A DNA stretch of 64,000 nt from Fulvitalea axinellae (GTDB lineage Bacteria > Bacteroidota > Bacteroidia > Cytophagales > Cyclobacteriaceae): the NCBI RefSeq assembly GCF_036492835.1, contig NZ_AP025315.1, forward strand, positions 1 to 64,000, written 5' to 3'. Each line of letters opens with the position of its first letter. Within the stretch, counting starts at the first letter, position 1. Position numbers and translations under genes: made by a program. The notes below the pieces were generated by a model. It was not told the DNA's origin. It did no database searches and saw only the letters and a list, made by a program, of their open reading frames with translations. This document shows positions 37,670-47,199 of this stretch, in pieces.

Positions 37670-39178
37670 TCAGGTTTTAACAAGCGATTCATCTTGTTTC
37701 ACACATTTATTGGGCTTGTTAGAATTGGATTTCCTTTCTCTTCGTCTAATTATTAATTGCCATAAAGCATGACAAGTCACAAAAAGAATAAATAAAACCA
37801 CTAGGGAAATAATCCCGTCTCGCCCCTTTTTTCCAAGGAAATCAAGCATATGGAACTTATGCAGAAAAGCGAAAGTAAAACCTTCCCTTCTATCGCTGTC
37901 ATTTATCCGGGCAGCAAGTTTACCTCGTTTGGTATCGATATAAAAAGTTGAATGACCAGCTGTTCGATATTGGAGCTTATAGACCGGTAACCGTTTATTG
38001 ACAAAACCGTATTCGCCACCGAATCGATTTACTAGTTCGATTGAAAGTAATTGATCCTTGGCAGGAGCACCGAAAGTCTCGGCCAAAAAGAGGGCATATG
38101 TCCGTGGCCCATCTGTTATCGGTTTACCGTCAGTAGTATTAAAGTACAAATATTCATTTTTCTTGGCTCTCTTATTTTTTGATACTGCAATTCGAAAAAA
38201 ACTTTTTCCTTTAAAACGAACGATATCGAATTGATCGGATTTACAACTATCGAGTAAATACAATAAATCAGATTTGATAGATTCAGAAGGAATAGAGGTT
38301 TTGTATTTACTTAAATGACGTAAATCGGGTGTGATTTTCATATAAGCGTGATAAAATCCACTATATGAAAACATAAGGAAAAACACGCTTGAGCTTAGAC
38401 CTAATAGACGATGTCGGGATCGTTTTTTTGACAATGAACTTTTGCCTTTTGTTGATCTGAATCGTCTCCATCCTATTCCGTAAATAAATAACCCGGAAAC
38501 CGAAACCAGAAACATTAATCCTGTAAAAATGAGTATTATCGGAATCCGGAGCCCCGAACCTATTAACCATTCCCATTTATGAAAAATATTGAAAAACCAT
38601 TTAAACACGCTTCGTTTTCGATCCGAAACAGTCCCTAAACTATCCGAAAGAGTATGGACATATACTTTCATATTATCCGCTCTTTGGAAAGAGATCTCAT
38701 AAACGGGTAAAAGCCTATTTATAATCGGATAATCGTTGCCGTATTTATCCACTCGCCTAACAGATTCAATTCCGGATACGGAATCAGCTATAAAATATCG
38801 GGCTAGTTGAATGGCGTATTTATTTTCGCCGTTAGATATTACAGTTCCTGTAGTCGCATCTATGTAAATAGACGAATCTCCCTCAATATGAATTTGATAA
38901 CATGTATTACCTTGAAGATTTACGAACCTTACGTTTGTAAAGTCTAAACTAGGGTTTGTCTTTATTATTTCTGACAAACCTATTATTCCATCAGTTGAAT
39001 GTCGGGAAACGTATATTCGTTTTGCAGGTTTGGTCGGGAAAAAATTGGCCATAAAGGGATGAGCCAAACCACTAAGACACCAAAGAATAACGGGGATAGA
39101 TCCCACAATAGCAAAGCGTCTGTGCCAACGATAAAACCACCCTAACCATACGGCCGGTTTCTTCTTTTTATCTTTCAT
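37670..39178 (-). CDS. PepSY-associated transmembrane protein
   Basis: 502 aa. Four membrane helices: residues ~20-45, ~210-235, ~262-285 and ~465-485, with histidines near them (FYRWHRRFA, KWFFNIFHKWEWL, RSRHRLLG, FAFLHKFHMLDF). Two PepSY-type periplasmic repeats (YIDATTGTVISNG..., YFNTTDGKPITDG..., FYIDTKRGKL). Such proteins accompany TonB receptors and are thought to reduce iron from siderophores or aid metal uptake. Gap of 102 bases to the TonB receptor gene upstream, same strand. Confidence 0.82.
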   Translation of the reverse strand: MKDKKKKPAVWLGWFYRWHRRFAIVGSIPVILWCLSGLAHPFMANFFPTKPAKRIYVSRHSTDGIIGLSEIIKTNPSLDFTNVRFVNLQGNTCYQIHIEGDSSIYIDATTGTVISNGENKYAIQLARYFIADSVSGIESVRRVDKYGNDYPIINRLLPVYEISFQRADNMKVYVHTLSDSLGTVSDRKRSVFKWFFNIFHKWEWLIGSGLRIPIILIFTGLMFLVSVSGLFIYGIGWRRFRSTKGKSSLSKKRSRHRLLGLSSSVFFLMFSYSGFYHAYMKITPDLRHLSKYKTSIPSESIKSDLLYLLDSCKSDQFDIVRFKGKSFFRIAVSKNKRAKKNEYLYFNTTDGKPITDGPRTYALFLAETFGAPAKDQLLSIELVNRFGGEYGFVNKRLPVYKLQYRTAGHSTFYIDTKRGKLAARINDSDRREGFTFAFLHKFHMLDFLGKKGRDGIISLVVLFILFVTCHALWQLIIRRRERKSNSNKPNKCVKQDESLVKT

Positions 39179-39280
39179 AATATTTTATTCGATAGGAAAG
39201 TTTAGGACGTACGGAACCATGCCCAAATTAGAGTATGGGGTTGGTTCCGTATTTTTCTAGAATGTGGGATAGGTGAAAAT

Positions 39281-41608
39281 TTACCGGTTCCCTCCGAATC
39301 GGTATTCTATTCCCACTAAGAAAGTTCGTGGGGCTCCTGGTGTGTATTTTTCACCCCAGCCACTGTTACTTACCCGCGTAGCGTATAGCTTGTCAGTTAA
39401 ATTTAGTAACTGAGCCCAAACAGAAATACGACCGAACCGACAGTTGCTGCGCAGGTTAAAAACATCATAACCTTTGTATTCGCTATTATTCGCATTATCG
39501 CTATAATATGGCCCTACGTGTTGCCATTCTATTAGCCAAGTCCAATTAGAATAAAAAGGCATTTTTTGTGTTACCGATAAATTGTTCACCCAACTTGGCG
39601 CGCCGGGCATATCGTTATCATCAAAATCTGATCGGATAACTTGGCCCTCTGTGTTAGATTTCGCCTCAAAATATTTCAAGTATTTGTGCTTTGAAATATT
39701 CCCGGAAAGCCTAATCTCCGTTAATGAAAATGGCTTATAACTTAGCCCATATTCAATCCCCATATGTTCGGTAGAGCCGGCGTTATTGTTGATAAAACCA
39801 CGAACCTCATCGTAAACACTTATAATCTCATCTTTGCCTCGCATCCAATAGAGACTAAGGTCTAGGCTTGCCTTTCCGTCCAAAAATTTCAACCATGTTC
39901 CTAATTCATAATTATTGAATCTGGCTGGGTTCAGATTCTGTTTTTCAGCCGTTTTTCTATAAATCTCATTAACGCTTGGAGGTATAAAACCTTGACTAAA
40001 ATTAGCGTACAGAATACGGTCGTTTCCGAAATCATAAGTAAGCCCGGCTCTTGGCGTTATTTTGCTTTGATGGTCATTGTCGTCACCAGAAATATTATCT
40101 CCAGCTTTTAGGTTATTATCGAATTGATACCCGAAATGATCGTACCTCAATCCCAACACTAGTTTAAGCTTATTGAGCGGACGGATATCCAATTGCGAAT
40201 ACAGCGCTTTGTTATTGATATCGGTTTCATAATCAAGCAAAGTGACATTAGGGCGAGTAAAGGACGTATAAATACCGTCTTCGTTTCGTGTGATATCGAT
40301 TCGTTCGGCGAAATATGTCATTGGTGAATAATCGATATTTCCGCCTATACGCAGAGTTGATTTTAAAGCCGGGAGTTTCTGCACGTGTTGTAGCCAGAAC
40401 ACGTAACTCTGAAAGTGATTTTCGTTCATTTCTCCCGTTGCTTTCAGCGGGTCTTGCCTATTATTTTTTATTCTATAGCTCGGGGTTTGATCACTTATAT
40501 TGTTACGATAAACAAAGGCCACACTTGTTTTTGAATAGGTACTCCACTGATGGTCTATTTGCAATCGTTGACGAAATGCTTTTGCTAATCTTTCAGTAAA
40601 CGTGTATAACGTTGAATACTCTTCACTTTCGAAATTTTCCTTATCTAATGATCCCGACATATCCGCCCGATAATCAATTATTGATGTGGTGGACCAAAGT
40701 TCGGTCTTGTCATTTAGGTCATAAGTTAGTTTAAGGCTTATTGCGTTTTTTTCCATATCACTATGATCGCGAACACCGTCAATTTGCCTAGCCACATAGC
40801 CCCCAAGCGCATACCCAAGCTTATTGTTTTTTCCGGATAGAGTAACATCACTACGATAAAATCCTCTATCACTAACACGGGCGGTAATATTCCCGTTAAA
40901 CTGGCCTTCGGGAGTAATCGTAATCATATTTATCGCCCCACCGACAGCTTCGCTTCCATAAATGGACGAAGCCGGCCCACGGAGAACTTCCACGGATTGG
41001 GTGATCGCCATATTCATTTCCAGTAAGGCATTATGGTTAAAATTACCCGTCGGCCGGATAGGCATTCCATCTTCCAGATACAGGAAAAGACTTTTGGTGG
41101 AAATCGGTTGACGGATACTCATCATATGCTGTTCGCCACCTAACGGACTCATATAAACGCCTGGAACAGAATTAAGCACCTCGTCAAGTCGGGACGGGCG
41201 ATATTGTTCCATTCGTTTCGGGCTTAGTGTACTTATAGCAGCCGGGACATCACTTCGTTTTTGCGCGTCACGGCTTGCGGTTACCACTAGGTCTTCAAGC
41301 TCTAAAGTCATGGGATTTAGCCTGATAGTTGCGCATTCATCCGCACGGATAGTCTGCGGTTTATAGCCTAAGCTTTGGATTTGAATGCGAGATGTTGACG
41401 AAGGAACTTCTAAGCGAAACCGACCTTGGTTATCCGAAACAGAACCTTTTGCCTTAGTACCTACTAGTGTGATTGTCGCTCCCACTATAGCTTCTTGATT
41501 GTTATAATCCAATATCCTGCCCTTGGCTGTATACTGCGCAAACGTCTCGTTTTTGCCTAAAACAACCAACAAATATATGATTCCAAAAAAGATAAAAACC
41601 TTTCTCAT
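39281..41608 (-). CDS. TonB-dependent outer-membrane receptor
   Basis: 775 aa. Signal peptide (residues 1-24, ends FAQ), then a carboxypeptidase-regulatory-like domain (~28-105: GRILDYNNQEAIVGATITLV, KGSVSDNQGRFRLEVP), a plug (~120-235: LDEVLNSVPGVYMS, VEVLRGPASSIYGSEAVGGA) and a 22-strand barrel to the C-terminal GIEYRFGGNR. LNNYELGTW, ANFSQGFIPPSVNE and KITPRAGLTYDF are typical of siderophore/metal receptors. Energised by TonB for uptake across the outer membrane. Clustered with the PepSY protein and the CGGQCYL protein, which points to a metal or metallophore as substrate; the ligand cannot be named. Confidence 0.9.
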   Translation of the reverse strand: MRKVFIFFGIIYLLVVLGKNETFAQYTAKGRILDYNNQEAIVGATITLVGTKAKGSVSDNQGRFRLEVPSSTSRIQIQSLGYKPQTIRADECATIRLNPMTLELEDLVVTASRDAQKRSDVPAAISTLSPKRMEQYRPSRLDEVLNSVPGVYMSPLGGEQHMMSIRQPISTKSLFLYLEDGMPIRPTGNFNHNALLEMNMAITQSVEVLRGPASSIYGSEAVGGAINMITITPEGQFNGNITARVSDRGFYRSDVTLSGKNNKLGYALGGYVARQIDGVRDHSDMEKNAISLKLTYDLNDKTELWSTTSIIDYRADMSGSLDKENFESEEYSTLYTFTERLAKAFRQRLQIDHQWSTYSKTSVAFVYRNNISDQTPSYRIKNNRQDPLKATGEMNENHFQSYVFWLQHVQKLPALKSTLRIGGNIDYSPMTYFAERIDITRNEDGIYTSFTRPNVTLLDYETDINNKALYSQLDIRPLNKLKLVLGLRYDHFGYQFDNNLKAGDNISGDDNDHQSKITPRAGLTYDFGNDRILYANFSQGFIPPSVNEIYRKTAEKQNLNPARFNNYELGTWLKFLDGKASLDLSLYWMRGKDEIISVYDEVRGFINNNAGSTEHMGIEYGLSYKPFSLTEIRLSGNISKHKYLKYFEAKSNTEGQVIRSDFDDNDMPGAPSWVNNLSVTQKMPFYSNWTWLIEWQHVGPYYSDNANNSEYKGYDVFNLRSNCRFGRISVWAQLLNLTDKLYATRVSNSGWGEKYTPGAPRTFLVGIEYRFGGNR

Positions 41609-41797
41609 CTTATTCTAATTCAGGTAAATATAGAGTATACTATTCCAGTCCTGATTTTGTGTTTTCAGGATAAATTAGGATATAAGTATTCAGAAACAAA
41701 AGTCTTATCCAATTAACTCCACGGAAAAGAACATAAGTATTCCATCTGTCCAAATAGTATGGACAAGCAAGTATACAGCATGTTTCTGGATTGAAGA

Positions 41798-42172
41798 TCA
41801 GATAAGGTTTTGGGGCGGTTTTAAAAAATCGGACAACGGCTCGGAATACGCCGGTTCCGTATATTTCGGATAGAACTTGTCAACACCTATTTCCGCTTTT
41901 GGTAAAGTTTCACCTTCCAGAAGCAGAGCCAAAGGATAATCTTTTATATTAAGACTCAAAGAAGCTTCCGCCGTCTCCGATTCCGATTGTCGCTCAATCT
42001 GTTTTCCCAAATAGCATTGGCCTCCGCAGATTGTAATCGGTTTTTCTTTATTAATACAAAGAAACTCTCGGATATAATCTTTCCTCAGCTCGAATTCGAT
42101 ATACGGAGCCAAAGGGCGAAGCATAGCCATGGAGTATAGAAAAAGGAATATGTACGAGAGTCCATTTCGCAT
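41798..42172 (-). CDS. Small CGGQCYL protein of a metal-uptake cluster
   Basis: 124 aa. One N-terminal hydrophobic segment (~5-20). The core EFELRKDYIREFLCINKEKP, then CGGQCYLGKQIE, matches a small Bacteroidota family (RDYIxxxLCxNKxxP...CxGxCYL) that I have seen beside TonB receptors; the Cys residues suggest metal binding. The C-terminal part is Pro/Glu rich. It is the first gene of the uptake cluster, 190 bases before the receptor. Confidence 0.7.
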   Translation of the reverse strand: MRNGLSYIFLFLYSMAMLRPLAPYIEFELRKDYIREFLCINKEKPITICGGQCYLGKQIERQSESETAEASLSLNIKDYPLALLLEGETLPKAEIGVDKFYPKYTEPAYSEPLSDFLKPPQNLI

Positions 42173-42764
42173 TTCGATGGCGAAGCTAAGGAATTATGCG
42201 ATTGAAACAAACAAAACATGACAATCAACATTTTTCAATCTAATTTTTATCAGACTTTGCTACGACACCTCCGTACTATAACTCTCTTATTACTTTCTGT
42301 TTAAACCTCCCAAATACGTTTTTTCAAGGGGCTTCCCAGGGCTAAAACATTGTCAACACTATTTCAATAGTTTACTTCCTTAATTTTCTTAAAAAAATGT
42401 TTCTTACGAAAACAAAATAGATTCGTTCAGGCTTTTTCCACTTTAGTTTCCTTTTTATTTCTCTAAAACTGAACTCACCCCCTGTCTGCTTGAGGAATGC
42501 ATCCGCACTAATCATCCTTCAAAAATTATAGTTTCCTTGATTTATCATATTTTAGAATCTGTCAGTAACTTTATCACTTTCCGCACTATTTGTTTTAAAA
42601 CGAAAGCGCACTACCTTCGCACGCGTGAACCCAATCTCATATATGTATACAACATAAAAACTAGCTCAAGAGAGCACTCAAGTCCCACAGATCAATACAA
42701 TTGACGGGGATGCGATTATTTTTTGTTTGAAACAACTCGGTTCGCACGTTAAAAGAACACAACC
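42173..42764. other. 592-base region without a gene
   Basis: AT-rich divergent region between the metal-uptake cluster and the sensor gene. No open frame with codon use like the neighbours, no tRNA, no clear inverted repeat. It must hold promoters for both sides but I cannot place them. Confidence 0.5.
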
Positions 42765-44708
42765 ATGAATAAAAAGGGCTTAGAAGGACCAAAACTCTAT
42801 TCTTTCAAAGCAGTAGCCACATCTTGGATCTCGACAGGGATATTAGCGGTGGTTATTATTGGTAACGCTTTTGGGTATTGGTATATAACAGACAATATAA
42901 AATCTCATATTATAAACCAAACTTTGCCTAGCCAAGGAAACTACCTAACCACTTCATTAGAAAAAGAATTCGGAACCTTTGAGCACTCTTTGTCAAGTTT
43001 TGTCTCCAACCCATATTTAGAACGTATTTTAACCAACAGGAAAGACTCTCTTAGACTAGAAAATATACAAATATTCATAAAAGAGTCTGAACAAGGAGTC
43101 AATCTGATCTCCAATCGGAAATTGGAAAAAGAGGAATCTTCTGTTTTGGCTAGCATACAACTTTTATTGAATGATACAGTGTATTCTTCTTCAGGACCGA
43201 AAAAAGTTGACACTGAAATTTTAAGCTCTTCCAACCTGTTTCTCTCAAAAAATAAAGTGCGACATTCTATTATCATGGATGATAATACTTTGCGCATACT
43301 GGAGCGGTTGGATCTAAATACAGGTGAAAAAGCCGTGGTCATCTTCGACATCAAGGGGTATGACTTTGACAAAAACATAGCCACCGCCGCCCATGAAGGT
43401 GACTGGATATATTTAATCAACGAAGAAGGCTTACTCTCTTATATGTTCGCCAAGGACCATAGAGGAATCTGGGATATCGATGAATATCGTTACCTTATTT
43501 CAAAGCCTTTTACGGAAATGCCTGGTTGCGGGGAATACCATTCTAAACAAAAGAAGGGGCTAAATTATTCGGGCGTTTATTCCATTCAAGGTGATGATCG
43601 ATACATCTTCTCCAAGGTAATGGAAAACGGCTGGGTTATGGTTATTACCAGTTCCGTTAATGAATCGATTTCGGAGGCGAAAGCCTCGGTTGGGATAGCG
43701 GCAGGAATTCAGTTACTTATAGGGCTTATCATCATCGTTATTACCGTAAGTCGCACAAGGACTATGACCGGTAATGTTGCCGCCTTATATAAGTTGGCGG
43801 ATTATATGGTTCAAGGGGATCCTAATAAATTGAAAGAACTAAATCTGGGATCAAGCGTAAAGGAATTCCACGAAATAAAACTATCGTTTGAAAAGATAGC
43901 GGATTCTTTTCTTTCGATGTGCCAGTTCTCTAATGATATTGGTAACGGAAATTACAAAACAGAATACTACTTCCACAAGAATAACGCATTAGGCAACTCT
44001 TTGCTCAAGATGAAAGAGTCGTTATTGCAGTACCAAACCCAAGACAAAAACCGCCGATGGATAACGGAGGGAATTGCGGACTTTTCGCATAAACTCCGGA
44101 AATACTCCGACAATATTGATAAGCTTAGCGATAATGTTTTACGTGATCTGGTCAAGTATATGGACGCCAACCAAGGGGCATTGTATACTGTATCGGAGAT
44201 AGAAGATGAGCCAAAACTTATAATGCGTTCATGCTATGCGTTTGGCAGAAAAAAATTCAGAAAATCTACTATTGCGTTTGGCGAAGGTTTGGCAGGACAA
44301 GCGTGCCTTGAAAAAGACATAATCCGCATGACCGAAGTTCCCGACGATTACGTCAATATAACATCGGGATTGGGACAAGCCCTGCCGAAAGCAATCCTTA
44401 TCGTACCTTTAATGATGGACGGCCAAGTATATGGTATAATAGAATTGGCCGGATTCAAAGTATTCGAAGAACACCATATCGAATTCATTAAAAAGCTTTC
44501 CGAAGCGATAGCGGGAACTCTTTCTTATTTGGAAGTAAACGAAAAAACAAAGAAGCTTTTAAAGGAAACAGAAGAGCAGGCAAAACAGATGGCCTCCCAA
44601 GAAGAGGAAATGCGCCAGAACATGGAAGAACTCTTGGCCACTCAAGAGCAAATGAATCGTATGCAAAAAGAAAACGAGCAAGATTTATTTACTCAAGAAG
44701 AAAAGTAA
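42765..44708 (+). CDS. Cache/HAMP/GAF-type sensor protein (647 aa)
   Basis: An inner-membrane sensor without a kinase domain. Helix 1 at residues ~18-38, a periplasmic Cache-like sensing region (~45-300: SGVYSIQGDDRYIFSKV, then GWVMVITSS), helix 2 (~303-325), HAMP-like linker (~330-385), a GAF domain (~430-590: GALYTVSEIEDEPKLIMRSC, GEGLAGQACLEKD, AILIVPLMMDGQVYGIIELA) and a coiled coil (~600-645: ETEEQAKQMASQEEEMRQNM). Proteins of this type are common in Cytophagales, often as fragments of chemoreceptor or kinase signalling. Followed by an intrinsic terminator. Confidence 0.75.
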   Translation: MNKKGLEGPKLYSFKAVATSWISTGILAVVIIGNAFGYWYITDNIKSHIINQTLPSQGNYLTTSLEKEFGTFEHSLSSFVSNPYLERILTNRKDSLRLENIQIFIKESEQGVNLISNRKLEKEESSVLASIQLLLNDTVYSSSGPKKVDTEILSSSNLFLSKNKVRHSIIMDDNTLRILERLDLNTGEKAVVIFDIKGYDFDKNIATAAHEGDWIYLINEEGLLSYMFAKDHRGIWDIDEYRYLISKPFTEMPGCGEYHSKQKKGLNYSGVYSIQGDDRYIFSKVMENGWVMVITSSVNESISEAKASVGIAAGIQLLIGLIIIVITVSRTRTMTGNVAALYKLADYMVQGDPNKLKELNLGSSVKEFHEIKLSFEKIADSFLSMCQFSNDIGNGNYKTEYYFHKNNALGNSLLKMKESLLQYQTQDKNRRWITEGIADFSHKLRKYSDNIDKLSDNVLRDLVKYMDANQGALYTVSEIEDEPKLIMRSCYAFGRKKFRKSTIAFGEGLAGQACLEKDIIRMTEVPDDYVNITSGLGQALPKAILIVPLMMDGQVYGIIELAGFKVFEEHHIEFIKKLSEAIAGTLSYLEVNEKTKKLLKETEEQAKQMASQEEEMRQNMEELLATQEQMNRMQKENEQDLFTQEEK

Positions 44709-44736
44709 TCCCAATACTTTGAGTACGTTTTTATAA

Positions 44737-44765
44737 AAAGCGGGGAATTCCCCGCTTTATTTTTT
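44737..44765 (+). terminator. Rho-independent terminator
   Basis: A palindromic stem AAAGCGGGGAATTCCCCGCTTT is followed by ATTTTTT on the plus strand, 28 bases after the sensor gene; A-rich DNA on the left would also allow use by the opposite strand. Confidence 0.85.
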
Positions 44766-44775
44766 AGTCCTTGAT

Positions 44776-45018
44776 TCAGCCTCCAAATGCCTTATAAAAT
44801 TCTTCGGTTAAAGCCTCTATTTCATCTTTTTTGTATTTTCTCGAAAAGTGAACAGGAACGGCTTCTTTTACACCACATTCTTTCATTATTTTCCCCGAGG
44901 CATCGGCGTAGCTATGGTAATTTTTTATAGCAAAATCCTTATCCTCTGTTTTATAACTGACCTTTCGCTCGCCTTTCCTATTGCAATTTTGGAAATTATA
45001 TGATAAGTGACCGATTTT
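44776..45018 (-). pseudogene. Truncated reading frame beside a transposase
   Basis: An open frame of ~75 codons on the minus strand ending at TGA (44776-44778): FQNCNRKGERKVSYKTEDKD, FAIKNYHSYADASGKIMKEC, then GVKEAVPVHFSRKYKKDEIE. It has no start codon and runs into the start of the transposase gene, so its 5' part was probably removed or displaced by the insertion. Protein family not recognised. No matching 5' part is visible right of the transposase. Confidence 0.45.
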
Positions 45019-45024
45019 TGAAAA

Positions 45025-46098
45025 ATGAAAAGGAGAGACGGATTTGAATTATACACGGATTATCTTATTGCCAGTCGAGGGCAAGCCACCTCAACAGGGC
45101 TCTCAGCATCTTTGGACAATCAGATTCCCCATGATTATTTCAGCGACCTCCTCAAGCAACCGGACATGGACCAAAAGGCTTTTTGGAAAGAGGTGAAGTC
45201 TTTCGCCAGGAGTATTGAGGGCGAAGAGGCGGTTTTGAGTATCGACGATTGCATTGTCCACAAGCCTCATTCCTCGGAAAACGACATCGTAGCTTATCAT
45301 TTCGACCATACTGTAGGCAAAGCGGTCAAAGGGATCAACTCCCTTAACTTTCTTCTGAGCAATACCGTGGAAGGACAAACGGTTAACTGTCCGGTCGCTT
45401 ATGAGATCGTCCACAAGACGGTGAAATACATAGACAAGAACGGGAAGGAAAAGCGTAAAAGCGAGAAAACGAAAAATGAGATGGTACTGGAAGTTTTACA
45501 CCGTCTAAACTTTCTGAACAAACTGGTTTTCAGGTACATTCTTTTCGATACGTGGTTCACCGCCAGCGATACGCTGAAGTATATTCATTACAAGCTCAAG
45601 AAGGTTTTCGTTTGCCCGCTGAAGAGCAACAGGAATATAGCAATGAGCGAAAAGGACAAAAACGAGGGCAAATTCATTCACGTTTCGGATGCGCCTATTG
45701 AAAGCGGTCAAGTGAAGCGGGTGTGGGTCAAGGGAGTTGATTTTCCTGTCACGCTCGCCAAACAAGTCTTTACAAACAGGGACCGGTCGACCGCGGAACA
45801 ATGGCTGGTTACCAACGGGGAGAACATGGCTTTCGAGGATATCGTAGCGATCTACCAAAAACGGTGGAAAGTCGAGGAGTTCCATAAGTCGCTCAAGCAA
45901 AACACGATGTTAGGCAAGTCTCCCACAAAGATGGAGATTACCCAATTGAACCACATCTTCGCTTCCATGATCGCCTACATAAAACTGGAAAAACTGAAGG
46001 TTAAGGAGAAGCTGAATCACTTTGCGATAAAATCAAAATTGTATTTGAAGATGATAAAGGCTGCCATGGAAGAACTTGACGCCTTGCGGTCGGCCTGA
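45025..46098 (+). CDS. IS4/IS701-type DDE transposase
   Basis: 357 aa, apparently complete. The catalytic residues fit a DDE enzyme: Asp in VLSIDDCIVH, Asp in YILFDTWFTA and Glu in YQKRWKVEEFHKSLKQN, the last being the Y-(2)-R-(3)-E-(6)-K signature of the IS4 superfamily. The opening LYTDYLIASRGQATSTGLSA resembles IS701-type starts. No terminal inverted repeats or target duplications could be identified by eye, so the limits of the element are undefined. Codons are more GC-rich than the flanking DNA. Confidence 0.85.
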   Translation: MKRRDGFELYTDYLIASRGQATSTGLSASLDNQIPHDYFSDLLKQPDMDQKAFWKEVKSFARSIEGEEAVLSIDDCIVHKPHSSENDIVAYHFDHTVGKAVKGINSLNFLLSNTVEGQTVNCPVAYEIVHKTVKYIDKNGKEKRKSEKTKNEMVLEVLHRLNFLNKLVFRYILFDTWFTASDTLKYIHYKLKKVFVCPLKSNRNIAMSEKDKNEGKFIHVSDAPIESGQVKRVWVKGVDFPVTLAKQVFTNRDRSTAEQWLVTNGENMAFEDIVAIYQKRWKVEEFHKSLKQNTMLGKSPTKMEITQLNHIFASMIAYIKLEKLKVKEKLNHFAIKSKLYLKMIKAAMEELDALRSA

Positions 46099-46115
46099 AA
46101 TATATTCATTAAGAA

Positions 46116-46142
46116 TCGCTCTCCCAAATGCAGGGAGAGCGA
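46116..46142 (-). terminator. Hairpin after MBL-fold gene
   Basis: Perfect 10-bp inverted repeat TCGCTCTCCC / GGGAGAGCGA with a seven-base loop, five bases past the stop of the gene at 46147 on the minus strand. No T-run, so it may stabilise or end the transcript. Confidence 0.55.
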
Positions 46143-46146
46143 AAGT

Positions 46147-46926
46147 TCAGTTATAAAACGATTCGATTAAAACCTTATCGCTACTTGAGAAGAGCGCTTT
46201 GATCTTGGAGTGGTTTTCTTCATTCGGAGCGTGGTCCATTTTTATCCCTAGCTTATACCCTCTTTTGATTTCCAAAAGATAAAAAAGCTCTTGGGCTTCG
46301 AATGCCTTTTCCCCTATTGTGATTTCTCTGTTCTTTTGATCATTCACAAAAGCTTCCTTTAATTCCCGGATCCAAGGACCGCCCCTGAATTTTCCGTTTT
46401 TGAGATTGATATTTACACTGTCGAATTCTTGGAAAAGATAAGCTACGGAAGGTGTTTTGTGATCCAAAATGGTAAAATGGACGGCAAAACGTTCGTTCGA
46501 AAATATTTGGCCCAAAGGCAAATCCAGATCAGGAAGCGTAATGGGTTCCCAATTTGGCGGAGCCAGAAGGGTCCTCTTTATTCCAGATTCGGATATTTCC
46601 CGTATTTCATATTCAACTGACCCCGCTTCGATCAAATTCCAAGTATAGGCAAGTAATTTGTGAGTAACACGCTCGGTGATATCTTGTGGACCACAAACCA
46701 CAATCCGTTTTTCAGTCCCTATCTGGTGGCGAATCAACGAATCAAAGTTCACAAAATGGTCAATATGAGCGTGACTTATGAAAATGGCTTCAGCGTCTTG
46801 ACAATCTTTTACCGTCAGACCCGAAGCATCACCGCATTCGCAGATATAATTTTTACTATGATTATCTAATGTTACCGAGACGCAGATATCTTCGTCTTGT
46901 CTACTTTTCAATTCGGCTTTAAACAT
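46147..46926 (-). CDS. Metallo-beta-lactamase-fold hydrolase
   Basis: 259 aa. The metal motif SHAHIDHF (HxHxDH) is at residues ~51-58 and His/Asp positions recur in FTILDHKTPS (~153) and KMDHAPNE (~228). The order and the closing HAPNEENHSKIKALF resemble RNase Z/ElaC-like members rather than lactamases. No signal peptide. The substrate, RNA or a small molecule, is not determined. Confidence 0.75.
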   Translation of the reverse strand: MFKAELKSRQDEDICVSVTLDNHSKNYICECGDASGLTVKDCQDAEAIFISHAHIDHFVNFDSLIRHQIGTEKRIVVCGPQDITERVTHKLLAYTWNLIEAGSVEYEIREISESGIKRTLLAPPNWEPITLPDLDLPLGQIFSNERFAVHFTILDHKTPSVAYLFQEFDSVNINLKNGKFRGGPWIRELKEAFVNDQKNREITIGEKAFEAQELFYLLEIKRGYKLGIKMDHAPNEENHSKIKALFSSSDKVLIESFYN

Positions 46927-47199
46927 ACATGGAAGTGTTACGATCTTTTGTTTAATAAATCAGATGCGATTATAATCGTCAAAAATGACTGTTAAAAATA
47001 GTCAATCCATAGCTGACAATATGAATATGCTATGAACAAAACCATTGAATCTATGCCTAAAGCAGAGAATTGTGATACAATGTGAATTTTCAACGTTCTC
47101 TTTTCAACAACAGGCGACTTACAGTGCCATTTTACGTCTCAAGCCTTTATTATAGCGCCTTCTGGCGTATCTTTGCCGAGATAAACCAGACGACGAATT

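Noticed and set aside
45000-46110. Terminal inverted repeats of the transposase element
   Set aside because: No convincing matching ends were seen by eye on both sides, so no element boundaries are claimed.
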